Of a stretch of DNA of 64,000 bases, positions 32,870 through 44,154 are shown piece by piece. The stretch is from contig NZ_JAHREP010000002.1 in NCBI RefSeq assembly GCF_019084545.1, positions 174,234 to 238,233 of the forward strand, written 5' to 3'. Numbering within the stretch: position 1 is the first letter of the stretch; every line of letters begins with the position of its first letter. The translations under genes and the position numbers were made by a program. This DNA comes from Marinobacterium ramblicola (lineage in GTDB: Bacteria; Pseudomonadota; Gammaproteobacteria; Pseudomonadales; Balneatricaceae). The notes under the pieces are model-generated. The model was not told the DNA's origin, ran no database searches, and worked only from the letters and a program-made list of their open reading frames with translations.

Positions 32870-33289
32870 TTACATCTCCCACTCTTTCATGATGATGTGG
32901 GTCTTCACGCGCATCATCTTGTGGAAGTTCTCGATCGCCGCGCGGATCTCGATCAGCCGCGCCATGCTGGCCGCCTCGATGTAGACCAGCATGTCGGTTT
33001 CGCCGCTGATGCCGCAGCAGCGTTTTACCTCCGGAAAGGCTCGGATCAACTCCACGTAATCCTCGCAGCGACTTTCGTTGTAGAACAGCTCGAGAAAAGC
33101 GCGCACGCTGGGTGCCTCGGGGGAGGCGATGCGGGCATGGTAGCCCTGGATGATCCCCTGCTGTTCAAGATGGCGGATCCGCTCGCTGACGGCGGTGCGC
33201 GACAGATTCACCGCGCGCGCGATCTGCGTCACCGGTGTTCTGGCATCGTTGCGTAACAGGGTGAGTATCTGCTGGTCGAACTTGTCCAC
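32870..33289 (-). CDS. AsnC/Lrp-family transcriptional regulator
   Basis: A 139-residue Lrp/AsnC regulator: an N-terminal helix-turn-helix (TPVTQIARAVNLSRTAVSERIRHLEQQGII) and a C-terminal RAM ligand-binding domain (CCGISGETDMLVYIEA). The GTG at 33289 is chosen since AAAGGAG lies just before it and it gives the canonical VDKFDQQIL start of the family; an ATG at 33331 would add 14 residues. It is divergent from a yjeH-type amino-acid exporter gene with 239 bases between, a common arrangement in which the regulator senses the exported amino acid and activates the exporter. That regulatory link is inferred. Confidence 0.88.
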   Translation of the reverse strand: MDKFDQQILTLLRNDARTPVTQIARAVNLSRTAVSERIRHLEQQGIIQGYHARIASPEAPSVRAFLELFYNESRCEDYVELIRAFPEVKRCCGISGETDMLVYIEAASMARLIEIRAAIENFHKMMRVKTHIIMKEWEM

Positions 33290-33528
33290 GGTGCTCCTTT
33301 GCTGCTGTGTCCGGCGCTCCTGGCGCGCCATGCCCCTATCATCGCTCTTTTTTCCCGCCGCCGGCAGATCGCCGCTCAGTTCCGACGAACTGCAGGTCAA
33401 AACCGCCGCTTTGCCAGCTAACCGCCGGCCTGGCGCGGCTTACTATATCAGCACCCGTTACAACCACCTATGCGCAGGCGGCGAGCCGGTATGACCCCAC
33501 CTCACTGCGCACCGTAGAGCATCCGATC

Positions 33529-34794
33529 ATGAGTCGATTATCAAAGGAGTTGAGCCTGGCGCAGGGGGTCGGTCTGCTGACCACTTCGCTGCTGGGCACC
33601 GGTATCTTCATCGTGCCCGCCGTTGCGGCCACACTGGCGGGGCGTGCGTCGCTCTGGGCCTGGCTGCTGTTGATTCTGCTGGTGCTGCCGATCGCCTTCA
33701 CCTTCGCCCAGCTGGGCAAGCGCTTTCCCCATGCCGGTGGTGCACCATCGCTGATCGGGCGGGCGTTCGGTGGGCGCATGGAGCAGGGCACCGCGTTTCT
33801 GTTTCTGGCGGTGATACCGGTCGGCCTGCCGGCGGCACTGAAGATGGCCAGCGGTTTCTGGCATGCGCTGTTCGATCTCTCCTCTGCACAGGAGCTGCTG
33901 ATCCAGCTGGCGACGCTTGGGTTGATGCTCTGGCTGGGGCAGCGACCGGCACAGGCCTCTGGCCGGGTGCAGACCGCAATCGCCGTGTCGATCATTGCCA
34001 CGGTGGCGGCGATCTGGTGGCGCGGTGGGTTGCTCGGTGGCGAGCAACCGCTGCAGCACCTGGATGATCTGAGCTGGGGAGCCATACCGGCAGCGCTGGC
34101 GGTGATGTTCTGGTGCTTTGTCGGTATCGAGGCATTTACCCATATGGGTGAGGAGTTTCGCAATCCGCAGCGCGACTTCCTGCCCTCGCTGCTGATCGGC
34201 GTGCTGCTGGCCGGCTTGGTGTACTGGAGCTTCTCGGCTGCCGTGCTCCACTTCGGTATGTATGGGGATGCACAGAGCAACGCGACCTCGCTGCCGGCGA
34301 TGATCGGCAGCCTGTGGGGGCCGCGAACGAGCTGGCTGGCGGCGTTGATCGGTTACCTTGCCTGTTTTGCGTCGGTGAATATCTACCTGCAGGGCTTCGC
34401 CCGGCTGATCTGGAGTCTGGCCGACGAGGGCAAGTTGCCCTCGTCACTGGCCCAGCGTAATGGGCAGGGCGTACCGGCCCGGGCGCTGGCGGTGGTGGTT
34501 GCTGGCTGTGCATTGGCAACGATACTGGCCTGGTGGAACACCACATCGGTCGATGAGCTGATCCGCTACGCCAACGGTAACTTCGTGTTGGTCTACCTGT
34601 TCAGCATGGCGGCGGGGTGGGTGCTGTTGCCCGGGTTCTGGCGCTGGCTGGCCGGGATCAGCGCACTGCTGTGCGGGCTGACGCTGGTAATGCTGGGCAT
34701 GCAGATGCTCTATGCCCTGAGCATGCTGGCGCTGTTTATGCTGGTGGGTTACCTGAGGCCGATGATCCTGCGCGGTCGCCGCGGCACGCTCTGA
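33529..34794 (+). CDS. yjeH: L-methionine/branched-chain amino-acid exporter, YjeH-type (APC superfamily)
   Basis: A 421-residue integral membrane protein of the APC superfamily. It follows E. coli YjeH from the first residues: LSLAQGVGLLTTSLLGTGIF, LFLAVIPVGLPAALK, VMFWCFVGIEAFTHM, LLAGLVYW and GYLACFASVNIYLQGFARL. YjeH exports methionine and branched-chain amino acids. About 12 helices are visible. The open frame begins at 33307, but the ATG at 33529 gives the family N terminus. The divergent AsnC/Lrp gene is the probable regulator. No close partner gene follows; the next gene is convergent. Confidence 0.92.
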   Translation: MSRLSKELSLAQGVGLLTTSLLGTGIFIVPAVAATLAGRASLWAWLLLILLVLPIAFTFAQLGKRFPHAGGAPSLIGRAFGGRMEQGTAFLFLAVIPVGLPAALKMASGFWHALFDLSSAQELLIQLATLGLMLWLGQRPAQASGRVQTAIAVSIIATVAAIWWRGGLLGGEQPLQHLDDLSWGAIPAALAVMFWCFVGIEAFTHMGEEFRNPQRDFLPSLLIGVLLAGLVYWSFSAAVLHFGMYGDAQSNATSLPAMIGSLWGPRTSWLAALIGYLACFASVNIYLQGFARLIWSLADEGKLPSSLAQRNGQGVPARALAVVVAGCALATILAWWNTTSVDELIRYANGNFVLVYLFSMAAGWVLLPGFWRWLAGISALLCGLTLVMLGMQMLYALSMLALFMLVGYLRPMILRGRRGTL

Positions 34795-34815
34795 GCCAGC
34801 CTGGCGTAGCGCATA

Positions 34816-35493
34816 TCACCGGGCTTCAGCGGCCAGCGCGTGCAGCCCGGCCATGACGAACGCTTTGATATGGGCGGCGACCTCCTGTGCCGGGCGCTGG
34901 AAGATCGGTTTCAGCGGTGTCGGCAGATCGGGATTGATCACCATCAGCATCAGGCAGGGTGACATCAGACCGAGCAGGCTGTAGCGCAGTTTCACATCCG
35001 TAATGCTTAGGCCAGTGATCTCGGCCAGGATCGGCATCGCGATCTCCACCCTGGGCAGGGTTTCCGTTTCCAGTATCCGGTCGATCAGCGGCGAGGGGGT
35101 CAGGATCTCCCGGGCCCAGACCCGCGGGTGCCAGCTGCGCTCGTCGATCAGGCCCTGCACCAGGCCGTCGATCATCTGGCCCAGTTTCTGTTCCGGAGTG
35201 TCGCCGCTGCCGGCGATCCGGGCCAGATAGTCCAGATTCAGCAGGTGCTGCATCACCTCGTTCATTACCGCCAGATAGAGTTCGTCGCGGCTGCCGAAGT
35301 GGTAGTTCACCGCGGCGATATTGGTACCGGCCTTGGCGCAGATCGCCTTGCTGGTGGTCTCCTGATAACCGCGCTCGGCGAACAGTTGCCCGGCGGCTTC
35401 CAGGATCAGCGCGCGGGTAGCGTCGCCGTCGGTGCGCCCCCGGCGGGTAGCGGTTTTGGCTGTCGGGTGTTTCCTATTCTCTGTATTCGGCAT
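34816..35493 (-). CDS. cecR: TetR-family regulator, CecR (YbiH) type
   Basis: A 225-residue TetR regulator. The N-terminal helix-turn-helix (ALILEAAGQLFAERGYQETT, ICAKAGTNIAAVNYHFGSR) is followed by the C-terminal domain of the CecR/YbiH type with RSWHPRVWAREILTPSP. In E. coli CecR controls the ybhGFSR efflux genes and responds to cefoperazone/chloramphenicol sensitivity. Here it is divergent from the same operon, which supports the assignment. The 112-base intergenic region has an AT-rich palindrome suited as its operator. Confidence 0.9.
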   Translation of the reverse strand: MPNTENRKHPTAKTATRRGRTDGDATRALILEAAGQLFAERGYQETTSKAICAKAGTNIAAVNYHFGSRDELYLAVMNEVMQHLLNLDYLARIAGSGDTPEQKLGQMIDGLVQGLIDERSWHPRVWAREILTPSPLIDRILETETLPRVEIAMPILAEITGLSITDVKLRYSLLGLMSPCLMLMVINPDLPTPLKPIFQRPAQEVAAHIKAFVMAGLHALAAEAR

Positions 35494-35537
35494 AACAGGA
35501 TTGAGGCTGTCTCACAGTTGCGTTGTTAGTTGTAATT

Positions 35538-35551
35538 TAAATTTGAATTTA
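35538..35551. promoter_or_regulatory. candidate CecR operator
   Basis: Inverted repeat TAAATT-TG-AATTTA in the cecR-ybhG intergenic region. It overlaps a possible ybhG promoter with -35 TTGAAT (35543-35548) and -10 TAATCT (35565-35570) at 16-base spacing. Assignment by context. Confidence 0.45.
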
Positions 35552-35605
35552 ATATTGTGCAAGCTAATCTACAGACTAAACGGTTACAGCGACAGGGACT
35601 GGGCA

Positions 35606-36621
35606 ATGCGAAAGCTAGTCGTTCTGATTCTGATAGTGGCACTGGCCGTCGGTGTCGGTTGGTGGCAGTACACCCAGCCGGCTCAGGTGGAGGGACGGCT
35701 GGTGCTCTATGGCAACGTGGATATCCGCCAGGTGTCGCTGGCGTTCAGCCTCAGCGAGCGCATCACCGAGATGAGCGTGGAGGAGGGTGACAGGGTCGTT
35801 CAGGGGCAAGCGTTGGCGCGGCTCGATACCGAGACCCTGAAGCTCCAGATTGCGCGCACCGATGCCGCCATCGCGGCGCAGCAACAGCAGGTCGACAAAC
35901 TGCACAACGGCAGTCGGCCACAGGAGATCGCCCAAGCCAGGGCCCAGGTCGAGGCCGCGCGGGCGGAGCTTGGCCTGGCCCGCAGCCGTTTGAACCGCTT
36001 ACTCGACGTGGCGCAGAAAACCGAGGGCCGGGGTGTCAGCGCCCATGAGATCGATGCCGCCCGTGCGCAGCTGCGCGCGAGCCAGGCTCAGTTGAACAGC
36101 CGCGAACAGGCGTTGGCGCTGGCCGATGCCGGGCCCCGGGCCGAGGATATCGCCCAGGCCGAAGCGCAGCTGCAGGCGTTGCGGGCAGACCGGTCGTTGC
36201 AGCAGCACCAGCTGGAGTTGTCGACGCTGATCGCACCAACCGATGCCGTGGTCCGCTCCCGCCTGCTCGAACCCGGTGATATCGCGTCGCCGCAGAAACC
36301 TGTCTATACCTTGGCGCTGACCGATCCGAAATGGGTGCGGGTCTATGTCGCCGAGCCCGATCTTGGCCGTATCCGTCCCGGCATGGCGGCGCAGGTGGTC
36401 ACCGACAGCTATCCCGACCAGCCGATCGAGGGGCGCGTGGGGTATATCTCATCGGTGGCCGAGTTCACGCCGAAATCGGTGCAAACCGAATCGCTGCGTA
36501 CGGCGCTGGTCTACGAGGTGCGCATCCTGGTCGAGGATGTCGGCGACCGCCTGCGCCTGGGGATGCCGGCCACGGTGTATATCGATACCGGCGCAGCTGG
36601 TGACAGCAGCGGACACTCCTG

Positions 36622-36622
<1 letters not shown>
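35606..36622 (+). CDS. ybhG: YbhG-type periplasmic adaptor (HlyD family)
   Basis: A 338-residue membrane-fusion protein. A single N-terminal anchor (LVVLILIVALAVGVGWW) is followed by a lipoyl half (LYGNVDIRQVSLAF), a long alpha-hairpin coiled coil (about residues 85-205) and the second lipoyl/beta-barrel part (TLIAPTDAVVRSRLLEPGD, EFTPKSVQTESLRTALVYEV). These stretches match E. coli YbhG. The frame opens further upstream, but ATG 35606 gives the YbhG-like N terminus. It starts the ybhGFSR operon and overlaps ybhF by one base. The adaptor links the inner-membrane ABC exporter to an outer-membrane channel. Confidence 0.92.
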
Positions 36623-38411
<1,789 letters not shown>

Positions 38412-38415
<4 letters not shown>

Positions 38416-39551
38416 GCCAGTACTCCAGCGGCGGTTTCTGGCGCAGGCTTATGTCGTTGATCCGCAAGGAGACACGGCAACTGCTGCGCGACAAGAGCAA
38501 TCTGTTGATCGGCATCGGCCTGCCGATCGTGCTGATCTTCATCTTCGGCTACGGTGTGTCGCTCGATGTGCGCAATATCCGCCTGGCCGTGGTTCAGGAC
38601 GATCACTCGCCCGTTGCCAGCGACTTTGTCTCCGGGTTGACCCTGTCACGCTACTTCAACCCGCTTCCGGCGCAGTCCCTGCACAGCGCCAAGCAGATGA
38701 TGCACGACGGCCGGGCGGAGGGGATTCTGCACCTGGCCAGCGACTTCTCCCGTCAGCTCAGCACCGGACAGGCCCAGGTACAGCTGATCGTTTCAGGCTC
38801 AGAGGCGCCGCGCGCCGGGCCGATCGTCAACTATATGAACGCCCAGGTGGCCCAGTGGCAGCAGAAGCGCGTCGACCGCTTGGGGCTGGGCCAAGCGCCG
38901 GGTGCGCGCATCCAGCTGGTCGAGCGGATCTGGTTCAACGACGCCAACACCAGTACCTGGTTTCTGGTGCCGGGGCTGATCGTGCTGATCATGACCCTGG
39001 TCGGCACCTTTCTCACCGCGCTGGTGATGGCCAGGGAGTGGGAGCGCGGCACGCTGGAGGCGTTGTTCGTCACCCCGGTGCGCCCCACCGAGGTGCTGCT
39101 GGCCAAGGTCACCCCCTATTTCGGCGTCGGCATGCTCGGGCTGGTGCTGTGCATGCTGGCGGGGCGCTTCCTGTTCGATGTACCGATCAACGGCTCGCTG
39201 CTGGTGTTGCTGCTGGCCTCCATGCTCTACCTGCTGGTGGCGCTCGGTATCGGTCTGCTGATCTCGTCGGCGACCAAGAACCAGTTCCTCGCCAGCCAGA
39301 TCGCGATACTGGCCAGCTTCCTGCCGGCGCTGATGCTGTCCGGTTTCGTGTTCGATCTGCGCAACCTGCCGGTCGGCATCCAGGTGATCAGCTACGCGCT
39401 GCCGGCGACCTACTTCATCGAGCTGATCCGCACCCTGTTCCTGGCCGGCAACTTCTGGCCGTTGATCGTCAAGGACTGCCTGATCCTCGGCGGCTATGCC
39501 CTGGTGCTGCTGAGTTTGGCCCGTTACGTCACCCGCAAGCGATTGGACTGA
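38412..39551 (+). CDS. ybhS: ABC-2 type permease YbhS
   Basis: A 379-residue ABC-2 permease: one N-terminal helix (LLIGIGLPIVLIFIFGYGVSL), a large periplasmic domain of about 140 residues, then five helices in the C-terminal half. The segment VPGLIVLIMTLVGTFLTALVMAREWERGTLEALFVTP is split around the coupling helix typical of this family. Overlaps ybhF by 4 bases and is followed by ybhR after 4 bases. It forms the heterodimeric membrane channel with YbhR. Confidence 0.93.
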
Positions 39552-39555
39552 TGCA

Positions 39556-40674
39556 ATGAACTGGTTGATGGCGTTTATCTACCGTTTGATCAATATCTGC
39601 AGCAAGGAGCTGCTGGCGGTGCTCAAGGATCCCTCCAGCCGCGTCATCCTGGTGGTACCGCCATTGATGCAGAGCCTGCTGTTCGGCTACGCCGCCAGCT
39701 ACGATCTGACCGATGCCCCCTATGCGGTGCTCGACCAGAGCAACTCCCGGCACAGCCGCGAGCTGATCGCGGCTATCGACGGCACCGGCGTGTTTCACCG
39801 TATCGCCACCCTGCACAGCAGCGATCAGATCGCCTCGGTCATCGGCAATGGCGACGCGCTGCTGGTGCTGCAGATTCCGTCCGATTTCGACGCGCGGTTG
39901 AACCAGCGGCAGGTATCGCCGATTCAGATGATTCTCGATGGCCGCAACTCGGCCACGGCAAATACCGCCGCGGGCCATATCGGTGCCATCGTCGCCGGGT
40001 ACAACCAGCAGCTCGATCCGGATAGCGGTCCGCTGGTCCGGGTCGAGTCGCGGGCCTGGTTCAACGAGAATCTGCAGACGCGCTGGATCATCCTGCCCGG
40101 CATGATTGCCGCGCTGAGCATGATCCAGACCATGATGCTGACCGCGCTGTCGGTGGCGCGAGAGCGGGAGCAGGGCACCTTCGACCAGCTGCTGGTGACG
40201 CCGCACACGCCGCTGGAGATCCTGATCAGCAAGGCGGTGCCGTCGATCCTGATCGGCCTGGTGCAGTCCACGCTGGTGCTGCTGGTATCGCTGTTCTGGT
40301 TCCAGATCCCGATGGCGGGCTCGCTGATCACTCTGTACACCGGGTTGCTGATGTTCACCGTTGCCAGCGTCGGCATCGGCCTGTCGATCTCGGCACTGTC
40401 GGCCAATATGCAGCAGGCGATGCTCTACACCTTCGTGCTGATCATGCCGCTGATGCTGCTATCGGGCCTGGCAACGCCGGTGGAAAACATGCCCGATCTG
40501 CTGCAGACCGCCACCTATATCAACCCGCTGCGCTTCTCCATCCACCTGGTGCGGGAGGTCTACCTGGAGGGCGCGCAGTTGGCCGACGTGGTGCCGGATC
40601 TGATCCCGCTGATCATCATTGCGGTGGTGACCCTGCCGCTGGCCGCCTGGCTGTTCCGCCACCGGCTGGTGTGA
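39556..40674 (+). CDS. ybhR: ABC-2 type permease YbhR
   Basis: A 372-residue ABC-2 permease, paralogous to the preceding YbhS. N-terminal helix around VILVVPPLMQSLLFGYAASY, periplasmic domain, and C-terminal membrane half with LSVAREREQGTFDQLLVTP and IMPLMLLSGLATPVENMPDLLQ. The pair with YbhS and the YbhF ATPase completes the inner-membrane pump. Its stop codon is close to the start of an outer-membrane factor gene, which E. coli lacks at this position. Confidence 0.93.
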   Translation: MNWLMAFIYRLINICSKELLAVLKDPSSRVILVVPPLMQSLLFGYAASYDLTDAPYAVLDQSNSRHSRELIAAIDGTGVFHRIATLHSSDQIASVIGNGDALLVLQIPSDFDARLNQRQVSPIQMILDGRNSATANTAAGHIGAIVAGYNQQLDPDSGPLVRVESRAWFNENLQTRWIILPGMIAALSMIQTMMLTALSVAREREQGTFDQLLVTPHTPLEILISKAVPSILIGLVQSTLVLLVSLFWFQIPMAGSLITLYTGLLMFTVASVGIGLSISALSANMQQAMLYTFVLIMPLMLLSGLATPVENMPDLLQTATYINPLRFSIHLVREVYLEGAQLADVVPDLIPLIIIAVVTLPLAAWLFRHRLV

Positions 40675-40703
40675 ATGGGCGGCTGTTGTTAATGGAGAGC
40701 TTC

Positions 40704-42266
40704 ATGTTGTTGAACCGCCAGTCTTTAACCCCGTCTCGGCCGCGCGCTACCAAACCGGGTGGGACGCTGCTGCTCGCCCTCGCTGCCATCGTGCTGTTGC
40801 CTGGCTGCAACACTCTGGGCCCGGATTTCAACCGGCGGGAGCCTGAAGCACCGGCGGCTTGGTCCGATTGGCACTCCGCTCAGCAGGCCTGGGACGATCC
40901 GGCGATCGATACCGACAACACACCCGCGGCCCAGTGGTGGCGGGAGTTCGATGATCCGGTGCTGAATCGACTGCAGCAGCGTTTGCCGGAGGCGAGCCCC
41001 GACCTGCGCAGCGCCATGCTCAACTTCAGCCGCAGCCGCCTGCAGCGCCAACTGGCGGCCAATGTCGGTGTCGATATCGCGGCCAACGGCGGTTTGAGCC
41101 GGCAGAAGCTCAGCGAACACGGCGCCCAGATGCGGATGGCGGCGATCTCGGCGCCCGGCAATCAGGATGCCCTGATCAGTGCCCTGGCCAAGCCCTACCC
41201 GCTGTATCAGGCCGGTTTCGATGCCGGTTGGGAGCCCGACCTCTGGGGCCGCGTCAGCCGCACCGTCGAGTCCGCCGATGCCAATACCGAGGCCAGTGCG
41301 GCCCTGCTGGCGCAGACTCGCCTGGCGCTCCACGCCGAACTGGCCCGCGCCTACTTCGAGTTGCGCGCGCAGCAGCGCCAGATCGCCCTGCTCAATGCCG
41401 AGATTGCACTGAGCGAGGCGCAACTGGCGCTGCTCGAGGCGAACCGGCAGGCGGGGCTGGTCAGCGAGATGCAGCTCGAAAGCCTGCGGCAGCAACTGGA
41501 TGAGCAGCGTGCCGCGCTGCCGCCGCTGCATAGCGCCGCCGTGGCCTCGGAAAACGCCATCGCGCTGATGCTCGGCGAGCAGCCCGGTGCCCTGAGTGAA
41601 CTGTTGACCGCAGACACATCCGCGGAGGAGGAGCCTGAGATACAGGCCGATCTAAGCCTCGGCCTGCCGTCGGAGCTGGCGCGCCGCCGCCCGGATATTC
41701 GCGCCGCCGAGGCACGGCTGCACGCCGCCACCGCGGAGATCGGCGTCGCCATGGCCGATCTCTATCCGCGCGTCACCCTGAGTGCCGGATTTGGCTTCGA
41801 ATCCTTCGAACAGGGCGCCTTCGGCGACTGGGCCAGCCGCCGCTGGAGTATCGGCCCCGGCTTCTACCTGCCGATCTTCAACCAGGGGCGACTGAAAACC
41901 CGGGTCGAACTGACCCGTCTGGCCCAGCAGCAGGCCGCCGTGGCATATCAGCAGACCGTACTTGCCGCCTGGCAGGAGGTCGACAACGCGCTGAGCGGCT
42001 ATAGTGCTGAACGGCAGCGTTACCGACAGCTGCAGAGAAAATTGCAGAGCGCCCAGCGCCGGCGGCAACTGAGCAAGGCCGAGGTCGACGCGGGGCTGAG
42101 TGACGCCAACATCGAGCTGCAGGCCGAAAGCCAGGTGTTGGCGATAGAGCGGCAACTGGCGCAGAGTCGCGCCGTACTGAAGATCCAGCGCGTGGCGGTA
42201 TACAAGGCGGTCGGCGGTGGCGTTGAGATCCAAAACATGCAGGAGCGGAAGAGGAGCACAGAATGA
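40704..42266 (+). CDS. outer-membrane efflux lipoprotein, NodT family (TolC-like)
   Basis: A 520-residue RND/ABC-type outer-membrane factor of the NodT family. A lipoprotein signal ends in LLPGC (Cys about residue 33 from this start), then two repeated OEP halves with long helices and family motifs WWREFDDPVLN, YPLYQAGFDAGWEPDLWG, LPSELARRRPDIRAAEARL and IGPGFYLPIFNQGRL. ATG 40704 is preferred over the in-frame GTG 40671 that overlaps ybhR because GGAG stands 6 bases before it. It gives the YbhGFSR pump a dedicated outer-membrane channel. Confidence 0.92.
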   Translation: MLLNRQSLTPSRPRATKPGGTLLLALAAIVLLPGCNTLGPDFNRREPEAPAAWSDWHSAQQAWDDPAIDTDNTPAAQWWREFDDPVLNRLQQRLPEASPDLRSAMLNFSRSRLQRQLAANVGVDIAANGGLSRQKLSEHGAQMRMAAISAPGNQDALISALAKPYPLYQAGFDAGWEPDLWGRVSRTVESADANTEASAALLAQTRLALHAELARAYFELRAQQRQIALLNAEIALSEAQLALLEANRQAGLVSEMQLESLRQQLDEQRAALPPLHSAAVASENAIALMLGEQPGALSELLTADTSAEEEPEIQADLSLGLPSELARRRPDIRAAEARLHAATAEIGVAMADLYPRVTLSAGFGFESFEQGAFGDWASRRWSIGPGFYLPIFNQGRLKTRVELTRLAQQQAAVAYQQTVLAAWQEVDNALSGYSAERQRYRQLQRKLQSAQRRRQLSKAEVDAGLSDANIELQAESQVLAIERQLAQSRAVLKIQRVAVYKAVGGGVEIQNMQERKRSTE

Positions 42267-42667
42267 AAGCGAAAATCAGCCTGATCACCCTGGGCGTGGA
42301 CGATCTGGACCGAGCCACCCGCTTCTACCGCGACGGCCTGGGCCTGCCCCAGCACGCGTTAGAAAGCGAAGGGGTCGCCTTCTTCGATCTGGAGGGCACC
42401 TGGCTGGGGCTGTTCCCGCGCGAGGAGCTGGCCAAGGATATCGGCCTGCCCAGCGCCGCGAGCAGCGGCTTCGGCGGCGTGACCCTGGCCCACAATGTCG
42501 CGAGCAAGGAGGCGGTCGACGCCCTGCTCGAACAGGCCGTCGCGGCCGGCGGCACCCTGGTCAAACCGGCGCAGGAGGTGTTCTGGGGCGGCTACTCCGG
42601 CTATTTTCAGGACACCGAGGGACATTACTGGGAGGTGGCGTACAACCCGTTTATGGATCTGACCTGA
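42263..42667 (+). CDS. VOC/glyoxalase-family protein
   Basis: A 134-residue single-domain VOC-superfamily protein. It opens with ISLITLGVDDLDRATRFYRDGLG and ends with GYFQDTEGHYWEVAYNPF, the two halves of the beta-alpha-beta-beta-beta fold. Such proteins include antibiotic-binding and metal-dependent enzymes; the substrate is unknown. It overlaps the efflux lipoprotein gene by 4 bases and therefore probably belongs to the pump operon, perhaps as a ligand-binding or resistance accessory. Confidence 0.85.
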   Translation: MKAKISLITLGVDDLDRATRFYRDGLGLPQHALESEGVAFFDLEGTWLGLFPREELAKDIGLPSAASSGFGGVTLAHNVASKEAVDALLEQAVAAGGTLVKPAQEVFWGGYSGYFQDTEGHYWEVAYNPFMDLT

Positions 42668-42677
42668 TCACCCCTCA

Positions 42678-43667
42678 CTACCTCGGATAGCACGGCGCGA
42701 ACCGGCGCCGGTATTGCATCGGCGACAGCCCAGTGGCGCGCTTGAACAGGCGTCGGAACGATGCCGCATCCCGATAGCCGACTTGCGCGGTGATCGCATC
42801 GAAATCGGTACGCGAACTTTCCAGCAACTCCTTGGCCCGCTCGATCCTCAACGCCTGCAGATAGGCCAGCGGCGCCATGCCTGTGGCGCCGACGAACCGA
42901 CGGTTCAAGGTGCGATAACTGACATGCAGCCGGTCGGCCAGCGCGTCGACGGTCAACTGCTGCGAGAGCCTGCCCGCCATCCAGTCGATGGCGCGTTGGA
43001 CCAGCGGATCGGCAAAAACCCTCGGCAGCGACATGAAGGGGCGTTGGGAGAAGCGGGCGCCGTCCACCAGCATGATGCCGCCCACGTTGCGTGCCAGGGC
43101 ACTTCCGCCGAGACGGCGCAGCAGATGCAGGACCAGGTCGGTATGCGCGGTCATCGCCCCGGCGGTGATGGCGCGTCCACAGTCGCTCAGAGTCAGGTCC
43201 GTCGCCGGCGTCACCTTTGGATAACGTTCCCGGAACGTTTGCGCGAACCACCAGGCGGTGGTGGCGGTACGTCCATCCAGCAACCCCGCCTCGGCCAATA
43301 GAAAGGTACCGTGGCAGCTGGCGGCCGCCGTTACCCCTTCCGGGAGATCGCGCAATCGCAGGATCGCCTGCCGCCAGGTGGTGTGCAACTCCTCGGTAAC
43401 CTGCGCCGCCGTCTCGGCGAAAAAGCCCGGCACCACCACCGCAGCGCAGTCGTCGAAGTTGGCAGGCAGCGGCCGGGTATCCACCGACAGCCTGTCGGAC
43501 AGCGCTATAGGCCCGCCCGAGCGGGAGTAAAGACTCAGGCGCCAGCCCGCGTCCGGCTGGAAACGCTTGGCCAGTGCGAGCATATCCATCGTGGTGGCAA
43601 CGCTGGACAGGGTGGAGCCTCGTTCAATCAGCAGGGCGATCTTCATATCGGCAATATTCGCATCCAT
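42678..43667 (-). CDS. GlxA-type AraC-family regulator with DJ-1/PfpI domain
   Basis: A regulator of about 329 residues. The N-terminal half is a DJ-1/PfpI-like amidase-fold domain with Cys-containing ASCHGTFLLAEAGLLDGR; the C-terminal half is an AraC helix-turn-helix (LSQQLTVDALADRLHVSYRT, VGYRDAASFRRLFKRATG). Start is uncertain: ATG 43667 or 43646. A CATAAT -10-like box lies 7 bases before 43667 on the reverse strand, so the mRNA may be nearly leaderless. It is divergent from an NTF2-like gene it may control. Ligand not known. Confidence 0.88.
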   Translation of the reverse strand: MDANIADMKIALLIERGSTLSSVATTMDMLALAKRFQPDAGWRLSLYSRSGGPIALSDRLSVDTRPLPANFDDCAAVVVPGFFAETAAQVTEELHTTWRQAILRLRDLPEGVTAAASCHGTFLLAEAGLLDGRTATTAWWFAQTFRERYPKVTPATDLTLSDCGRAITAGAMTAHTDLVLHLLRRLGGSALARNVGGIMLVDGARFSQRPFMSLPRVFADPLVQRAIDWMAGRLSQQLTVDALADRLHVSYRTLNRRFVGATGMAPLAYLQALRIERAKELLESSRTDFDAITAQVGYRDAASFRRLFKRATGLSPMQYRRRFAPCYPR

Positions 43668-43741
43668 TTGGGCAATTATGCCACTTACGGCCGGACAGGA
43701 GCGGTGCGAGGATAGCGTCGAACCAACATGAAGGAGTCCCC

Positions 43742-44131
43742 ATGAACACCGAACAAACAATCGCCGAGATCATCGCGCTGGAGCGTGCCGCTCTGGATCG
43801 CTGGGGCGCGGGCGACCCGGATGGATATCTGGAGATCTCGGCCCCGGATGTCAGCTATTTCGATCCTTTCCTGGAGCGGCGTATCGACGGGCGGGAAGCG
43901 CTGTCGGCCTGGTACGCACCGCTGCGCGGCACGATCCATATCGAACGTTACGATCTGATCGAGCCCCAGGTGCAGCTGTACGGCGACACCGCGGTGCTGA
44001 CCTTCAACCTGATCTCATACCAGGGGGAGGGCTCGATACACTGGAACTGCAGCGAGGTCTATCGATGCGATAGCGAGGGGTGGTGCGTCGTGCAGACGCA
44101 CTGGTCGATCACCCGGCATCTGCAGATGTGA
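43742..44131 (+). CDS. NTF2-like / SnoaL-like domain protein
   Basis: A 129-residue protein of the NTF2-like superfamily (DUF4440/SnoaL type). It begins with an amphipathic helix (IAEIIALERAALDRWGAGDP) and ends with a curved sheet (GEGSIHWNCSEVYR, WCVVQTHWSI). AAGGAG precedes the ATG. Such proteins are small enzymes or ligand-binding proteins; no catalytic assignment is possible. Divergent from the GlxA-type regulator and convergent with the FMN reductase. Confidence 0.8.
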   Translation: MNTEQTIAEIIALERAALDRWGAGDPDGYLEISAPDVSYFDPFLERRIDGREALSAWYAPLRGTIHIERYDLIEPQVQLYGDTAVLTFNLISYQGEGSIHWNCSEVYRCDSEGWCVVQTHWSITRHLQM

Positions 44132-44154
44132 AGCGCCGTCGGTAACGGACCGGG

